64,000 bases of DNA from Chitinophaga sp. YR573 (lineage in GTDB: Bacteria; Bacteroidota; Bacteroidia; Chitinophagales; Chitinophagaceae), in contig NZ_FOJF01000003.1 in the NCBI RefSeq assembly GCF_900110995.1, forward strand, positions 1,302,001-1,366,000, given 5' to 3'. The notes below the pieces were generated by a model, which was not told the origin of the DNA, searched no databases, and worked only from the letters and a program-made list of their open reading frames with translations. Positions 8,236 through 18,004 of the stretch are shown here, piece after piece; the stretch's first letter is position 1; each line of letters begins with the position of its first letter. The translations under genes and the position numbers were made by a program.

Positions 8236-9198
8236 TCATCCTTCTGTATAATCACTTGCTATATTCAATTTCTCCAACGCTCCTGCATCTAAATTCAACT
8301 GCGTTGCTTTAAACAATTCATCTAACTGCTCTACCTTAGTCGCACTCACAATAGGCGCTGTAATCCCTTCCCGCTGTACTAACCATGCAATGGCTACACT
8401 CGCCGGTGTTGTATGATAACTCTTCGCTACTTCATCCAGTGTATCTAAAATATTCTGCCCGCGTTCATCTAAATAACTCAGCGCATGTTGTCCCCGCGGG
8501 CTCTTCGCCGCATCTTCTTTAGTCCGGTATTTCCCACTCAGAAAACCGCTGGCCAGCGAATAATAACTGATCACTCCCAACCCATACTGTTGTGTAACAG
8601 GCTCATACTCCTTCTCAAATTTCTGGCGGTTGTACAGATTATATTCAGGTTGCAATGTCTCATATCTTGGATACCCATGCTGCTCACTGGCATCCAGTGA
8701 TAATAACACTCTTTCAGGACTCATATTCGAAGTGCCGATAACACGGATTTTCCCTGCTTTTATCAGCTTTGAATAAGTCTCCAGTGTAGCTTCCACAGGA
8801 GTAGAAAGATCATCATAATGCGTCTGATAAAGATCTATATAATCTGTCTGCAAACGACGTAAAGAATCCTCAATCGCTTTCTCAATATATTGCGGAGATA
8901 ATCCCTTTTTATCCGGTGCCATTTCAGCACCCACTTTAGATGCAATCACCACCTTATCCCGTTGACCACTTTGTTTCAACCATTTACCAATAATCGTTTC
9001 AGATTCTCCACCCTTATTACCCGGTACCCATTTGGAATACACATCTGCAGTATCTATCAGGTTAAAACCTGCTGCCACGAATGCATCCAGTAATTTAAAT
9101 GCCGCCGCTTCATTTGCTGTCCACCCAAAAACATTTCCGCCAAATGCCAGTGGCGCCACCTTTAACTGTGATTTACCTAATTGTCTTTGTTCCATCAT
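8236..9198 (-). CDS. Aldo/keto reductase
   Basis: 320-residue NADPH-dependent (beta/alpha)8 aldo/keto reductase. The catalytic tetrad is visible as D49, Y54, K88 and H127, within NLIDTADVY, IASKVG and DLYQTHYDD. The C-terminal half has the family's NADP-binding pattern (TPASVAIAWLVQREGITAPI). It resembles the YajO/YghZ-type subgroup of soluble reductases acting on small aldehydes and ketones; the true substrate cannot be told. Two adjacent ATG codons (MMEQ) make the start uncertain by one residue. Confidence 0.92.
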   Translation of the reverse strand: MMEQRQLGKSQLKVAPLAFGGNVFGWTANEAAAFKLLDAFVAAGFNLIDTADVYSKWVPGNKGGESETIIGKWLKQSGQRDKVVIASKVGAEMAPDKKGLSPQYIEKAIEDSLRRLQTDYIDLYQTHYDDLSTPVEATLETYSKLIKAGKIRVIGTSNMSPERVLLSLDASEQHGYPRYETLQPEYNLYNRQKFEKEYEPVTQQYGLGVISYYSLASGFLSGKYRTKEDAAKSPRGQHALSYLDERGQNILDTLDEVAKSYHTTPASVAIAWLVQREGITAPIVSATKVEQLDELFKATQLNLDAGALEKLNIASDYTEG

Positions 9199-9260
9199 AA
9201 ATGATTTAATTGCTTTATTGCCGCAAAAGGGATACCAGATATGACGTAAAAAAAATACCG

Positions 9261-9268
9261 TAACTTTG
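9261..9268 (+). promoter_or_regulatory. Candidate -7 box for the trehalose synthase gene
   Basis: TAACTTTG followed by C matches the TANNTTTG consensus. It implies a leader of about 150 bases before the ATG at 9425, in which I see no recognisable riboswitch. No good -33 element is seen. Confidence 0.4.
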
Positions 9269-9424
9269 CGTCTCCTATCACATCCCTATCATCTGTACCA
9301 ACAATACCCAGGGGCAGTATTTCTTTCCCGCATTAATTTAAGGAGCGTTTTTTGTAAGTGCATTCTATTATATAGGACAGGCATCGCCAATAGCTTTGAT
9401 TTTTGATTTAAAGACAACTGTATT

Positions 9425-11596
9425 ATGAGTAAAACCATTATTGTATCTAACAGGCTGCCAGTAAAGATTACAGAAAAAGAGGGGGAGTACCTGTTAAATC
9501 CGAGTGAGGGTGGTTTGGCCACAGGGCTGGGCTCCATTTACAGGGAGGGTTATAATATCTGGATAGGATGGCCCGGAATAGATGTTCATGAAGATGCACA
9601 GCCCCGTATAAGGGAACAATTAGGAGAGATGAACCTGATGCCGGTTTATCTGACACAGGAAGAAATAATTAACTATTATGAGGGATTTTCTAATGAGGTA
9701 TTGTGGCCTGTTTTCCACTATATGTCCGTTTATGCCCGCTATGAACAGATATATTGGGATTTCTATTTCCAGGTAAATATTAAGTTCAGAGACGCCATAT
9801 TGCAGGTGGCAGAACCCGGAGATGTGATCTGGATACACGACTACCAGTTATTACTGTTACCAGGTATGGTGCGTGGTTCTTTACCAGATGTTGCAATCGG
9901 TTATTTTCAGCATATTCCATTTCCTTCTTTTGAATTATTCCGCTTAATACCCTGGCGTGCAGAAATACTGGAAGGTATGTTAGGCGCCGATTTATTAGGC
10001 TTCCATACTTTTGACGACAGTCATCATTTCCTGAATGCTGTCACCCGTTTATTACCAGTGAATGCTACGTCCAACGTTGTACTGGTAAACGACAGGGCAG
10101 TCGTTGCTGAAACATTCCCTATGGGAATAGATAATGATAAATTTGAGATACTGTCCAGCGATCCCGAAGTATTAAGACAACTGGATAGCTTACGCGAGAA
10201 TTTCCAGCATACACATATGGTGCTGTCGATAGACCGGCTGGATTACAGCAAAGGTATCATTCAACGCCTGGAAGCATTTGAATTATTCCTGCAATTATAC
10301 CCGGAATACGTTGAGAAAGTTGTACTGTATATGATTGTTGTTCCTTCCAGGGACACCGTTCCGCAATATAAAGAACTAAAGGAAACAATAGACAGGATAG
10401 TTGGTGGTGTCAATGCCCGTTTCCGTACTATGAACTGGCATCCGGTAAATTATTTCTACCGTTCATTCCCGGTAGAAACGTTATCCGCATTATACAACTT
10501 CGCCGATGTAGGACTGGTAACACCTATGCGTGATGGTATGAACCTCGTCAGCAAGGAATATATTGCCAGCCGTATCAATAACACAGGTGTACTGATCCTC
10601 AGCGAAATGGCCGGTGCATCCAAAGAACTGATAGATGCATTAATAGTAAACCCCAATAACATCGGGGCTATCGCACGCGCATTACACGAAGGTCTGAATA
10701 TGCCGGAAGAAGAACAGGCCCGCCGTATGAAACCTATGCGGCAGGTAGTTTCCAAATTCAACATCTCTCACTGGGTAAAACTATTCATGACCCGCCTGCA
10801 GGAAGTAAAACAAATGCAGCAATCCATGCTGGCCCGCCGTATGAGCATCGAGATGCAGAAACATGTATTGAGAGATTATAAGGCAGTTGCCAAACGTGCT
10901 ATCTTCCTGGATTATGATGGTACATTAGTTGGCTTCAATGTAGATATAGATGCGGCTTCGCCGGATAAAGATTTATACCAGTTACTAAAAGATTTATCCG
11001 ATGATCCGGCCAATCAGGTAGTTATGATCAGCGGACGTAAACATGAAACCCTGGGGCAATGGGTGGGCCATATGAACCTGGACCTGATTGCTGAACATGG
11101 TGCCTGGCATAAGAAACAGGGGGAAGAGTGGCAAAAGCTGCCCGGACTTACAGATCAATGGAAGCAGGACATACAACCTATACTCGAAACGTATACAGAC
11201 CGTACCCCCGGTTCTTTCATAGAAGAAAAGAGTTTTTCCCTGGTATGGCATTACCGTAAAGTAGAATCCGGATTAGGTGAATTACGTGCGAATGAGTTAA
11301 TGAATACATTACGCTACTTCACCAGTGATATAGGATTACAATTACTACCCGGAGATAAAGTAATAGAAATAAAGAACGTAGAAATCAATAAAGGAAAAGC
11401 CACACTGGCCTGGTTGCAGGACAGGGAGTTTGAATTTAAACTGGCTATCGGAGATGATTATACGGATGAAGATATCTTTAAAGCATTACCGCAGGATGCT
11501 GTTACTATTAAAGTAGGCAGCCAGGTATCTGCTGCTAAATATTACCTGAGAAATTATTTAGAAGTAAGAAGCTTCTTGAGATCTCTCATCGCTTAA
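9425..11596 (+). CDS. otsAB: Bifunctional trehalose-6-phosphate synthase/phosphatase
   Basis: 723-residue fusion. Residues 1 to about 480 are a GT20 synthase transferring glucose from UDP-glucose to glucose-6-phosphate. Motifs seen are NRLPVK at the N-terminus, the glycine loop SEGGLATGL, HDYQLLLLPGM, DRLDYSKGI and RDGMNLVSKEYIA. From about 490 on is a HAD-type trehalose-6-phosphate phosphatase with LDYDGTLVGF near residue 496 and the acidic motif GDDYTDED near the end. One chain therefore makes trehalose without releasing the phosphorylated intermediate, a fusion found in several Bacteroidota. It converges on a GH15 hydrolase gene that may degrade trehalose or a related glucan. Trehalose usually serves in osmotic and desiccation tolerance. 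Confidence 0.96.
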   Translation: MSKTIIVSNRLPVKITEKEGEYLLNPSEGGLATGLGSIYREGYNIWIGWPGIDVHEDAQPRIREQLGEMNLMPVYLTQEEIINYYEGFSNEVLWPVFHYMSVYARYEQIYWDFYFQVNIKFRDAILQVAEPGDVIWIHDYQLLLLPGMVRGSLPDVAIGYFQHIPFPSFELFRLIPWRAEILEGMLGADLLGFHTFDDSHHFLNAVTRLLPVNATSNVVLVNDRAVVAETFPMGIDNDKFEILSSDPEVLRQLDSLRENFQHTHMVLSIDRLDYSKGIIQRLEAFELFLQLYPEYVEKVVLYMIVVPSRDTVPQYKELKETIDRIVGGVNARFRTMNWHPVNYFYRSFPVETLSALYNFADVGLVTPMRDGMNLVSKEYIASRINNTGVLILSEMAGASKELIDALIVNPNNIGAIARALHEGLNMPEEEQARRMKPMRQVVSKFNISHWVKLFMTRLQEVKQMQQSMLARRMSIEMQKHVLRDYKAVAKRAIFLDYDGTLVGFNVDIDAASPDKDLYQLLKDLSDDPANQVVMISGRKHETLGQWVGHMNLDLIAEHGAWHKKQGEEWQKLPGLTDQWKQDIQPILETYTDRTPGSFIEEKSFSLVWHYRKVESGLGELRANELMNTLRYFTSDIGLQLLPGDKVIEIKNVEINKGKATLAWLQDREFEFKLAIGDDYTDEDIFKALPQDAVTIKVGSQVSAAKYYLRNYLEVRSFLRSLIA

Positions 11597-11598
11597 TT

Positions 11599-11669
11599 GG
11601 GTGCAGGGCTTCGCCCTGCAAAAACCCTTCATTTTTTTGAGATGGTGCTTAGCACCATCTCAAAAAAAT
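11599..11669 (+). repeat. Two-hairpin palindromic element, copy 3
   Basis: Hairpin 1: TGCAGGGC-TTC-GCCCTGCA (11602-11620) with outer GGG/CCC. Linker CCCTTCA. Hairpin 2: 17-bp stem 11632-11648 with 11652-11668, T7-GAGATGGTGC and its complement ending in A7. Relative to copy 1, the second base pair of the GC-rich arm changes from T:A to A:T on both sides, a compensatory change. It sits between convergent genes. Confidence 0.9.
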
Positions 11670-13462
11670 CATTTCTTATTCAACATAAATATCGGTACAT
11701 CTAATTTCATCGCAATCCTGTAAGCCGCATTCATCAGTCCAACATGACTATATGCCTGCGGGAAGTTGCCCCACTGACTACCATTTTCCTCATCCACATC
11801 TTCACTGAATAATAACAGGTGATTGGAATACTTCATCAGGTTCTCAAACTCTTTCACCGCATCATCTATACGCCCCACACAAGCCAATGCTTCCACATAC
11901 CAGAACGCACATACGAGGAAAGTTGTTTTAGGCTTCCCGAAATCATCAGAATGCAGGTACCTGTAAAACAATCCATTCGGTGTTTTCAGTTCCTGCTCCA
12001 GCGCAATCAGATGATCCTTTGCTTTTTCAGAAGCAGGGTCCAGGTAATTCATCATGATCAGCTGTAATGTACTGGCATCCAGATGCTGACTGCCAGCTGC
12101 ATTGGTATACACTTTACGTACCGGATCATAACAGCTTTCTATATGCGCAGCTGCCCTGTTCTTCAAAGAAACAGCCCTTTCTTCCAGTTCTTTATTGCCA
12201 ATAGTATGGGCCATTTTTTCTGCAGCAGAACAACCGGCCCACTGGAACAGGTTACTGTAACAATGGATATTGGCAAAGTTGCGAAACTCCCATATGCCCG
12301 CATCTTTTTCATCAATTGTATTCTCAATCTTATTTAAAAGATATTCTATCCACCAGGTAGAATCCTTCCTTTCAGAAAATACAAAACGATGATCTGTATA
12401 CAAAGGCAGCATGGAAATTAACACCTGCCCGTAAATGTCGTTTTGAATATGCTCATAAGCCTGATTTCCGACCCTTACAGGCTGGTTACCCATATACCCA
12501 TCCAGATGGGGTAAAATCTGCTCTGTGAGGGTCTTTTTGCCCGTTATGCCATACAAAGGCTGATACCTGTTATCTCCCGAAAAAGAAATATCCGCTACAT
12601 AGCTGAAATACTTCTCCATTTCTTCAAAATGACCAATATGATTCAGCGCCGTAATTACATAGTAAGTATCCCGCAACCAGCAATAACGGTAATCCCAGTT
12701 ACGGCCACTGCCGGGAGACTCCGGCAGACTAGTAGTGCTGGCCGCTATAATGGCACCGGTATCTTCATACTGATGGATCTTAAGCGCCAGCGCAGAACGG
12801 ATCACGGCAGGCTGGTAAAAGTTAGCGATATTAGAGTGTTTGATCCAGGTACGCCAGTACTGGGTAGTTTCCCGAAGGAAGGCTTCTGCCGTGCTGTTTA
12901 ATGGTGCTTCCAGTGGATTACCATAACTTAACAGCAGGTACTTATCTTCATTGAGTACAAAGTATTCCTCTTCAAAAAGATAACTCATCGGGATATTGGT
13001 AGTAAGACGGATATTCTCCTCACATCCCAGAAATTCTATATGGTTGCTGCCCCGTTGTGCCCGCAGCTTACGGCCACCATAATCACATACCGGTTCACAC
13101 TTTACTCTTACACGGGGAGTCCCTTCCAGCATTTCTATTTTACGGATCAGCATCAGAGGCTTAAAGTAGCGCTCGTACTGATAAAAGCGCGGTGCATAAT
13201 CAATGATCCGGTATTTACCGGTAACACTGGTAATTTCAGTACACAGTACATTCGTATTCTCCAGGTAATACTGTTTGGATGTGTATGTATCCGGAGGCAG
13301 TATGGAAAATTCCCCACCCTTTTTCTTATCCAGCATACCACCGAAAACAAAGCTGCTATCCATGCGTGGCCAGCAAAGCCAGTCTATATTCGTATTCTTA
13401 TTAACATGCGCCAGGTAGGCACAATTCCCAATGAGACCCGTCTGATAAGTATGTCTTTCCAT
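11669..13462 (-). CDS. Glycoside hydrolase family 15 (trehalase/glucoamylase-like)
   Basis: 597-residue GH15 protein with no signal peptide, so cytoplasmic. The N-terminal beta-sandwich domain begins with the signature GLIGNCAYLAHV followed by IDWLCWPRMDSS. The (alpha/alpha)6 catalytic domain contains GSGRNWDYRYCWLRD and the general-acid segment DAGIWEFRN with its Glu. Bacterial members of this subgroup include experimentally known trehalases and alpha-glucosidases. The convergent neighbour makes trehalose, which favours trehalase, but glucan debranching or maltooligosaccharide hydrolysis cannot be excluded. Confidence 0.88.
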   Translation of the reverse strand: MERHTYQTGLIGNCAYLAHVNKNTNIDWLCWPRMDSSFVFGGMLDKKKGGEFSILPPDTYTSKQYYLENTNVLCTEITSVTGKYRIIDYAPRFYQYERYFKPLMLIRKIEMLEGTPRVRVKCEPVCDYGGRKLRAQRGSNHIEFLGCEENIRLTTNIPMSYLFEEEYFVLNEDKYLLLSYGNPLEAPLNSTAEAFLRETTQYWRTWIKHSNIANFYQPAVIRSALALKIHQYEDTGAIIAASTTSLPESPGSGRNWDYRYCWLRDTYYVITALNHIGHFEEMEKYFSYVADISFSGDNRYQPLYGITGKKTLTEQILPHLDGYMGNQPVRVGNQAYEHIQNDIYGQVLISMLPLYTDHRFVFSERKDSTWWIEYLLNKIENTIDEKDAGIWEFRNFANIHCYSNLFQWAGCSAAEKMAHTIGNKELEERAVSLKNRAAAHIESCYDPVRKVYTNAAGSQHLDASTLQLIMMNYLDPASEKAKDHLIALEQELKTPNGLFYRYLHSDDFGKPKTTFLVCAFWYVEALACVGRIDDAVKEFENLMKYSNHLLLFSEDVDEENGSQWGNFPQAYSHVGLMNAAYRIAMKLDVPIFMLNKK

Positions 13463-13578
13463 AACTGAGTAGTTCCGTTTAATACATTTGTCCGCTTCAA
13501 TTGTTCAATCTTTACGCAAAAGCCATTCCAACTACCTTATTTTAACATCTTATAAATCTTTTTTCGTAAATTCCATGT

Positions 13579-16050
13579 ATGCGGAAATGGATTCGTATAG
13601 CCTTCATTGTTTTTGGTAGCCTCCTGGGAGTGCTGGTAATCCTTTGGCTGGGATTGGCGTGGTATATACGACAGCATAAAACAGAACTTTTACATCAGAT
13701 CAGCGATATTCTCAACGATCGCCTGCATGGTGGTCAACTGGTAATAGGAGATATGGAACCCTCACTGGTACGGAGTTTTCCGGATATCTCTGTTTCCTTG
13801 GAAGACCTGTCTGTGAAAGATAGCCTGTGGGCACAGCATCATCATAACCTGCTGGAAGTCTCCCGCGTTTTCGTAAAAGTTAATACTCTTGCACTGCTAC
13901 ATAAGAAACTGGACATAAAACAGGTGAGCCTCGAAAAAGGGACTATTTATCTGTATACAGACAGTACCGGTTATACAAACACCAGTGTGTTAAAACGTAA
14001 AGCACAGGGGGACAGTGCTACGGCAGCAGGCCGTAGTATGGGCCCGGATATCACCGGACTGCAACTCGTAGACATGCGTTTTGTGATGGATAATCAGGAA
14101 AAGGAGAAACTGTTTGATTTTGATATTGATAAACTGAAAGGCACACTAAAGAATAATGATACCGGCTGGGTTTTCTCTATGAGTACATCTGTGCTGGTAA
14201 AAAGCCTTTCATTCAATACGGCCCGCGGAAGTTTTATTAAAGATAAACGCGTGGAAACATCACTGGATGTTGAGTTCAACAGGAAAAAGAAAATACTTTT
14301 TATTCCTCAGCAGGGATTGGAGATAGATGGACAACCTATCTCAGCAGGAGCAAATTTCTCTTTTGGCGATAGCTCCCGCCAGTTTAACGTACACATTGTA
14401 GCAGAGCAGGTATTGCTCAGTCAGGCAGCTTCCTGGCTCACACCTAAAATATCAGAAAGACTGGATAGCATTCAACTGCAAAAACCACTGGACGCAGAGT
14501 TTGCATTAACGGGTCATATGGTCCCGCACGATTTACCTCTGGTAAATGTAACATGGAAAACAAAGGATAACATCGCTATCACCAAAGGCATGGAACTGGA
14601 TGAATGTAGTTTCGGTGGAGGATTTACCAATGAATGGGTGAAAGGACAACCACGTACTGATGATAATTCAACCATCAGTTTATACAGCCTCAAAGCCCGC
14701 TGTTATGGCATTCCCGTAATGGCTGATACCGTACATATCACCAACCTGCGGCACCCGGCCCTTACCGGTTATTTCAGGTCTGAATTCCCGTTAACGGATC
14801 TCAATAATGCAAGTAATGGAGATGGGGTATTCAGCTTCACATCCGGCACCGCTAAGGCAGCCCTGTACTATAAAGGAGGGATCACCACCGGCGATACCAT
14901 CACTCCTTATCTGAAAGGAACTGTACAGGTGAAACAAGGAGTACTGGAATACACACCACGTAATCTGCAATTCAAAAACTGTAATGCCACACTGGATTTC
15001 ACCGGGCAGGACCTTTACCTGAAAGATGTCAGTATTCAGACGCAGAACAGCAGCCTGCTGATGGATGGAAGTGTACGTAATATCACTAACCTGTATTTCA
15101 CCGCACCTGAAAAGCTGCAACTCGACTGGAATGTGCGCAGCCCTTCTATCAGTCTGGATGAATTCCGTTCTTTCCTGGGCAAACGTAAATCGGGTGTAGC
15201 TGTCTCTAAAGCTGCCAACAGGAGGAAAGTCAGCCGTGTAGCCAGTCAGTTGAACGTAATGCTCAATTCCTGTAACGTGAATTTAAAAGTCCTGGTAGAT
15301 AAACTCACTTATGGTCATTTCATTGCCCAGAAAGTAACTGCTGATATGGCACTTTCACAGACAGAGATCCTGTTGCGGAAAATCGCTTTATCGCATGCTG
15401 GTGGCAGTATTCAGCTAACAGGTAATGTAAATCAGGATGGTACCAATAACCGTTTTAAAATCAATACTGATATCAGTAATGTACATATAGACCAGTTGTT
15501 TTATGCATTTGATAATTTTGGGATGAAGTCCCTGAGTTCTAAAAACCTGCAGGGTATTTTCTCTGCTAAAGTAAATCTCAGCGGCAATGTAAAAGACAAC
15601 GGGCAAATGGCGCCACAATCGATGTATGGTATGATCAGCTTCGATCTCCGCCAGGCAGCCCTGATTCATTTTAAGCCCATTGAAGACATAGGAGATGTCG
15701 TGTTCCGCAAGCGTAACCTGGGGAATATCACATTCGACAATCTTAAAAACACACTCACATTGCAGGGGAATAAAATCCTGATCCCTGCCATGCAGATCAA
15801 TTCAAGTGCACTATATATGAATGTGAGCGGGGTATATGGAATGCCCACAGGCACAGATTTATATGTAGATGTTCCTCTCCGCAATCCCAGCAAAGATGAA
15901 GGCATTACAGACGCAGAAGAAAGGAAAAAACGCAGTCGCAGGGGAATTATATTACACCTGCATGCTACTGATGATAGTAATGGAAAAGTGAAAATCAAGC
16001 TGGGAGGGAAGGGCAATCCGGCAGCAGAAAAAGATAAAGAGGAAAAGTAA
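13579..16050 (+). CDS. AsmA-like inner-membrane/periplasmic protein
   Basis: 823-residue protein with one N-terminal membrane anchor (about residues 7-29) followed by a long periplasmic region. The opening (LNDRLHGGQLVIGDMEPSLVRSFPDISVSLEDL) and the late segment with SGVYGMPTGTDLYVDVPLRNP are typical of the AsmA family, whose large members are thought to form bridge-like grooves for phospholipid transfer between membranes. The C-terminus is basic then acidic and charge-rich. Substrate and partners are not visible. An in-frame choice is not an issue: a nearby ATG at 13575 is in another frame. Confidence 0.85.
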   Translation: MRKWIRIAFIVFGSLLGVLVILWLGLAWYIRQHKTELLHQISDILNDRLHGGQLVIGDMEPSLVRSFPDISVSLEDLSVKDSLWAQHHHNLLEVSRVFVKVNTLALLHKKLDIKQVSLEKGTIYLYTDSTGYTNTSVLKRKAQGDSATAAGRSMGPDITGLQLVDMRFVMDNQEKEKLFDFDIDKLKGTLKNNDTGWVFSMSTSVLVKSLSFNTARGSFIKDKRVETSLDVEFNRKKKILFIPQQGLEIDGQPISAGANFSFGDSSRQFNVHIVAEQVLLSQAASWLTPKISERLDSIQLQKPLDAEFALTGHMVPHDLPLVNVTWKTKDNIAITKGMELDECSFGGGFTNEWVKGQPRTDDNSTISLYSLKARCYGIPVMADTVHITNLRHPALTGYFRSEFPLTDLNNASNGDGVFSFTSGTAKAALYYKGGITTGDTITPYLKGTVQVKQGVLEYTPRNLQFKNCNATLDFTGQDLYLKDVSIQTQNSSLLMDGSVRNITNLYFTAPEKLQLDWNVRSPSISLDEFRSFLGKRKSGVAVSKAANRRKVSRVASQLNVMLNSCNVNLKVLVDKLTYGHFIAQKVTADMALSQTEILLRKIALSHAGGSIQLTGNVNQDGTNNRFKINTDISNVHIDQLFYAFDNFGMKSLSSKNLQGIFSAKVNLSGNVKDNGQMAPQSMYGMISFDLRQAALIHFKPIEDIGDVVFRKRNLGNITFDNLKNTLTLQGNKILIPAMQINSSALYMNVSGVYGMPTGTDLYVDVPLRNPSKDEGITDAEERKKRSRRGIILHLHATDDSNGKVKIKLGGKGNPAAEKDKEEK

Positions 16051-16108
16051 CATTTTCAGAAGAAAGGCGTTTTAATGATTGTTTATCAATCATTTGACAG
16101 AAAATATC

Positions 16109-16116
16109 TAATTTTG
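16109..16116 (+). promoter_or_regulatory. Candidate -7 box for the small lipoprotein gene
   Basis: TAATTTTG followed by C, about 24 bases before the ATG at 16140. Fits the Bacteroidota TANNTTTG consensus. A TTTG lies at 16093, but only 12 bases upstream, which is too close for a normal -33 element. Confidence 0.5.
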
Positions 16117-16139
16117 CAGCCTTTCAACGAATAATATAC

Positions 16140-16553
16140 ATGAGGAAGATACTGGCTTTATCTCTGCTGATTTTCATTTCCTGTAAGAAAGATAATAACA
16201 CTGGGCAACAGTACAACTATACAGGCAAATGGAATATATCTCAATCCATCAGCAAAGAATATACACTGGAAAACGGAGATACTATTTATACAAAGAATGA
16301 AGTAACGGATTATGGTGCGGGTGCTGCCTGGATTAATTTCCAGTCTAAATATGCGCTGATGTACATCAACTCCAGTCTGGATTCCATGACATATGAACCT
16401 ATCACCCAATCGTATTTCAACCTGGATTCCACACTTTGTGAAATCACCTCTTTTTCAGATTCAGCTTTCCTTTTTAATACATTGATCTTCGATAATACCA
16501 CCATACCAGATAAGATTCAGGTGAAACAGGACTTTTTCACATTATCGAAATAA
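16140..16553 (+). CDS. Small lipoprotein, lipocalin-like size, unknown function
   Basis: 137 residues. Signal peptide with lipobox FISC (Cys17) followed by KKDNN, so an exported lipoprotein. The mature part is rich in Thr, Tyr and Asn with alternating hydrophobic residues (GKWNISQSISKEYTLENGD), resembling the many lipocalin-like small lipoproteins of Chitinophagaceae. I do not recognise a specific family. It stands between the AsmA-like gene and the YihY-like gene, same strand, with its own probable promoter. Confidence 0.7.
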   Translation: MRKILALSLLIFISCKKDNNTGQQYNYTGKWNISQSISKEYTLENGDTIYTKNEVTDYGAGAAWINFQSKYALMYINSSLDSMTYEPITQSYFNLDSTLCEITSFSDSAFLFNTLIFDNTTIPDKIQVKQDFFTLSK

Positions 16554-16599
16554 CAAGGCATGGTTTTTTATTGTTATAAAGACGACCATGTAGAATTAT

Positions 16600-17511
16600 A
16601 TGTCCAAAGCATATCTGAAAGGAATCGTACAAACATTAAAGGCAGCCTTTCAATTGCTGCAGATCAATGATCCCCTGCGTTTGGCAGGAGCTACCGCTTT
16701 TTTTGCCAGTTTCGCATTACCCTGCATATTACTGATCCTCATCCAGGTGATGGGATTACTGTTCGATCGCAGAAGTATCGGTAAACAACTCTTCCTGCGC
16801 CTGGGAGATATAGTAGGGAAGGAGAGTGCGCACCAGGTAATCATTACCCTCAGGGGGTTCAGGGGATTAGCCCAGACCTGGCCGGTAGCCATTATGTTGT
16901 TTTTATTCCTCTTATTCGTTTCCACTACCTTACTTAAGGTCATAAAAAGTTCCCTCAACCAACTCTGGATGATCCGCATTACCGCAAAGGAAAACTTCCT
17001 GCAATCCATCATGGGCAGACTCCGCTCACTAATAGTGATAGGGGCAGCAGGTATCCTGTTCCTGGCCGGATTGATGGCAGAAAGCGCACACGCGTTCTTA
17101 GGCACCTATATGCAGGACCTCTATCCAGGTGTAACCTTTGTATTCAATGGTGTGTTTACCCAACTGGTATCACTCATCATTGTTACTGCCTGGTTCACGG
17201 TATTGTTCCGTTATTTACCAGATGCAAGGCCCGACTGGAAAGTGGCGTTTGCAGGCGCACTTTTAACCGGTGTGTTATTTAATATAGGGAAATTACTCTT
17301 GAGAAGGTTGTTATCTGGGGGCAACCTTGGATTGCTTTACGGGGCTTCTGCCTCGGCCGTACTGTTAATGCTCTTCATCTTTTACAGCGCTATTATCTTT
17401 TACTACGGGGCTGCTTTTACAAAAACGTGGAGCGAATACAAGAACCGGCCAATGCAACCGTTACGGAAAGCTACCTTTTACGAACTAGCTGATGTTGAAA
17501 TAACCACCTGA
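16600..17511 (+). CDS. YihY/virulence factor BrkB family membrane protein
   Basis: 303 residues with about six hydrophobic helices and the family core (LRLAGATAFFASFALPCILLI near the start; a YLPDARPDWKVAFAGALLTGVLF segment; YGASASAVLLMLFIFYSAIIFYYGAAF near the end). YihY/BrkB proteins are widespread inner-membrane proteins once mis-annotated as RNase BN; their transport or structural role is unsettled. The stop codon directly abuts the stop of the convergent gene. Confidence 0.9.
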   Translation: MSKAYLKGIVQTLKAAFQLLQINDPLRLAGATAFFASFALPCILLILIQVMGLLFDRRSIGKQLFLRLGDIVGKESAHQVIITLRGFRGLAQTWPVAIMLFLFLLFVSTTLLKVIKSSLNQLWMIRITAKENFLQSIMGRLRSLIVIGAAGILFLAGLMAESAHAFLGTYMQDLYPGVTFVFNGVFTQLVSLIIVTAWFTVLFRYLPDARPDWKVAFAGALLTGVLFNIGKLLLRRLLSGGNLGLLYGASASAVLLMLFIFYSAIIFYYGAAFTKTWSEYKNRPMQPLRKATFYELADVEITT

Positions 17512-17754
17512 TTATTCCCCACGCATAATACTCTCAATTTCATTCTTAATCTGGCTGCTGAATCCTTCCAGTTCAATCTTAGGATGCTGATCCAGGTTGA
17601 TTCTGATCTTCCCGTTTTCATTTAATAAAGAGTCGGATAAAGGCTCCAGTAATGCATGCATCTGCCTTACACCCATCTGTGCAAGCTGATTCATAAAGGA
17701 GTCTTCCAGCTGAAAAAATTCTCGGTTCTTGTAGGAATACGTTACTTGAATCAT
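17512..17754 (-). CDS. Small hypothetical protein (80 aa)
   Basis: 80-residue acidic soluble protein without signal peptide or membrane helix (begins MIQVTYSYKNREFFQLE, ends KNEIESIMRGE). No family recognised. It is convergent with the YihY-like gene with zero bases between the stop codons. Upstream lies a roughly 250-base AT-rich region shared with the divergent peptidase gene; I see no structured RNA in it. Confidence 0.55.
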   Translation of the reverse strand: MIQVTYSYKNREFFQLEDSFMNQLAQMGVRQMHALLEPLSDSLLNENGKIRINLDQHPKIELEGFSSQIKNEIESIMRGE

Positions 17755-18004
17755 GTTAAACGATTTTCAAAGGATATTAATAATTAACTGAATTGATCAA
17801 ATATGGCTATGTATATGTCCCGGCTCTTCACACAGATCTATGTACAATTACTGTGCTAATTCGTTTGCCGGTATAAATATATAAATTATATTAATAACTT
17901 GTTGTTATTCACTCGTATAAAACTTTTCCACAATAGGTTTTCCACAGATTAAGCTTGCCCATGGCTTATCAAAAAGATTTATATTGCCGCTTCAAATTCA
18001 TCAA

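Noticed and set aside
13040..13468. 142-codon open frame antisense to the GH15 gene
   Set aside because: Fully covered by the conserved GH15 N-terminal domain; no start context or recognisable protein.
16650..17105. 151-codon antisense open frame under the YihY gene
   Set aside because: Overlaps a clear membrane-protein gene on the other strand and has no recognisable features.
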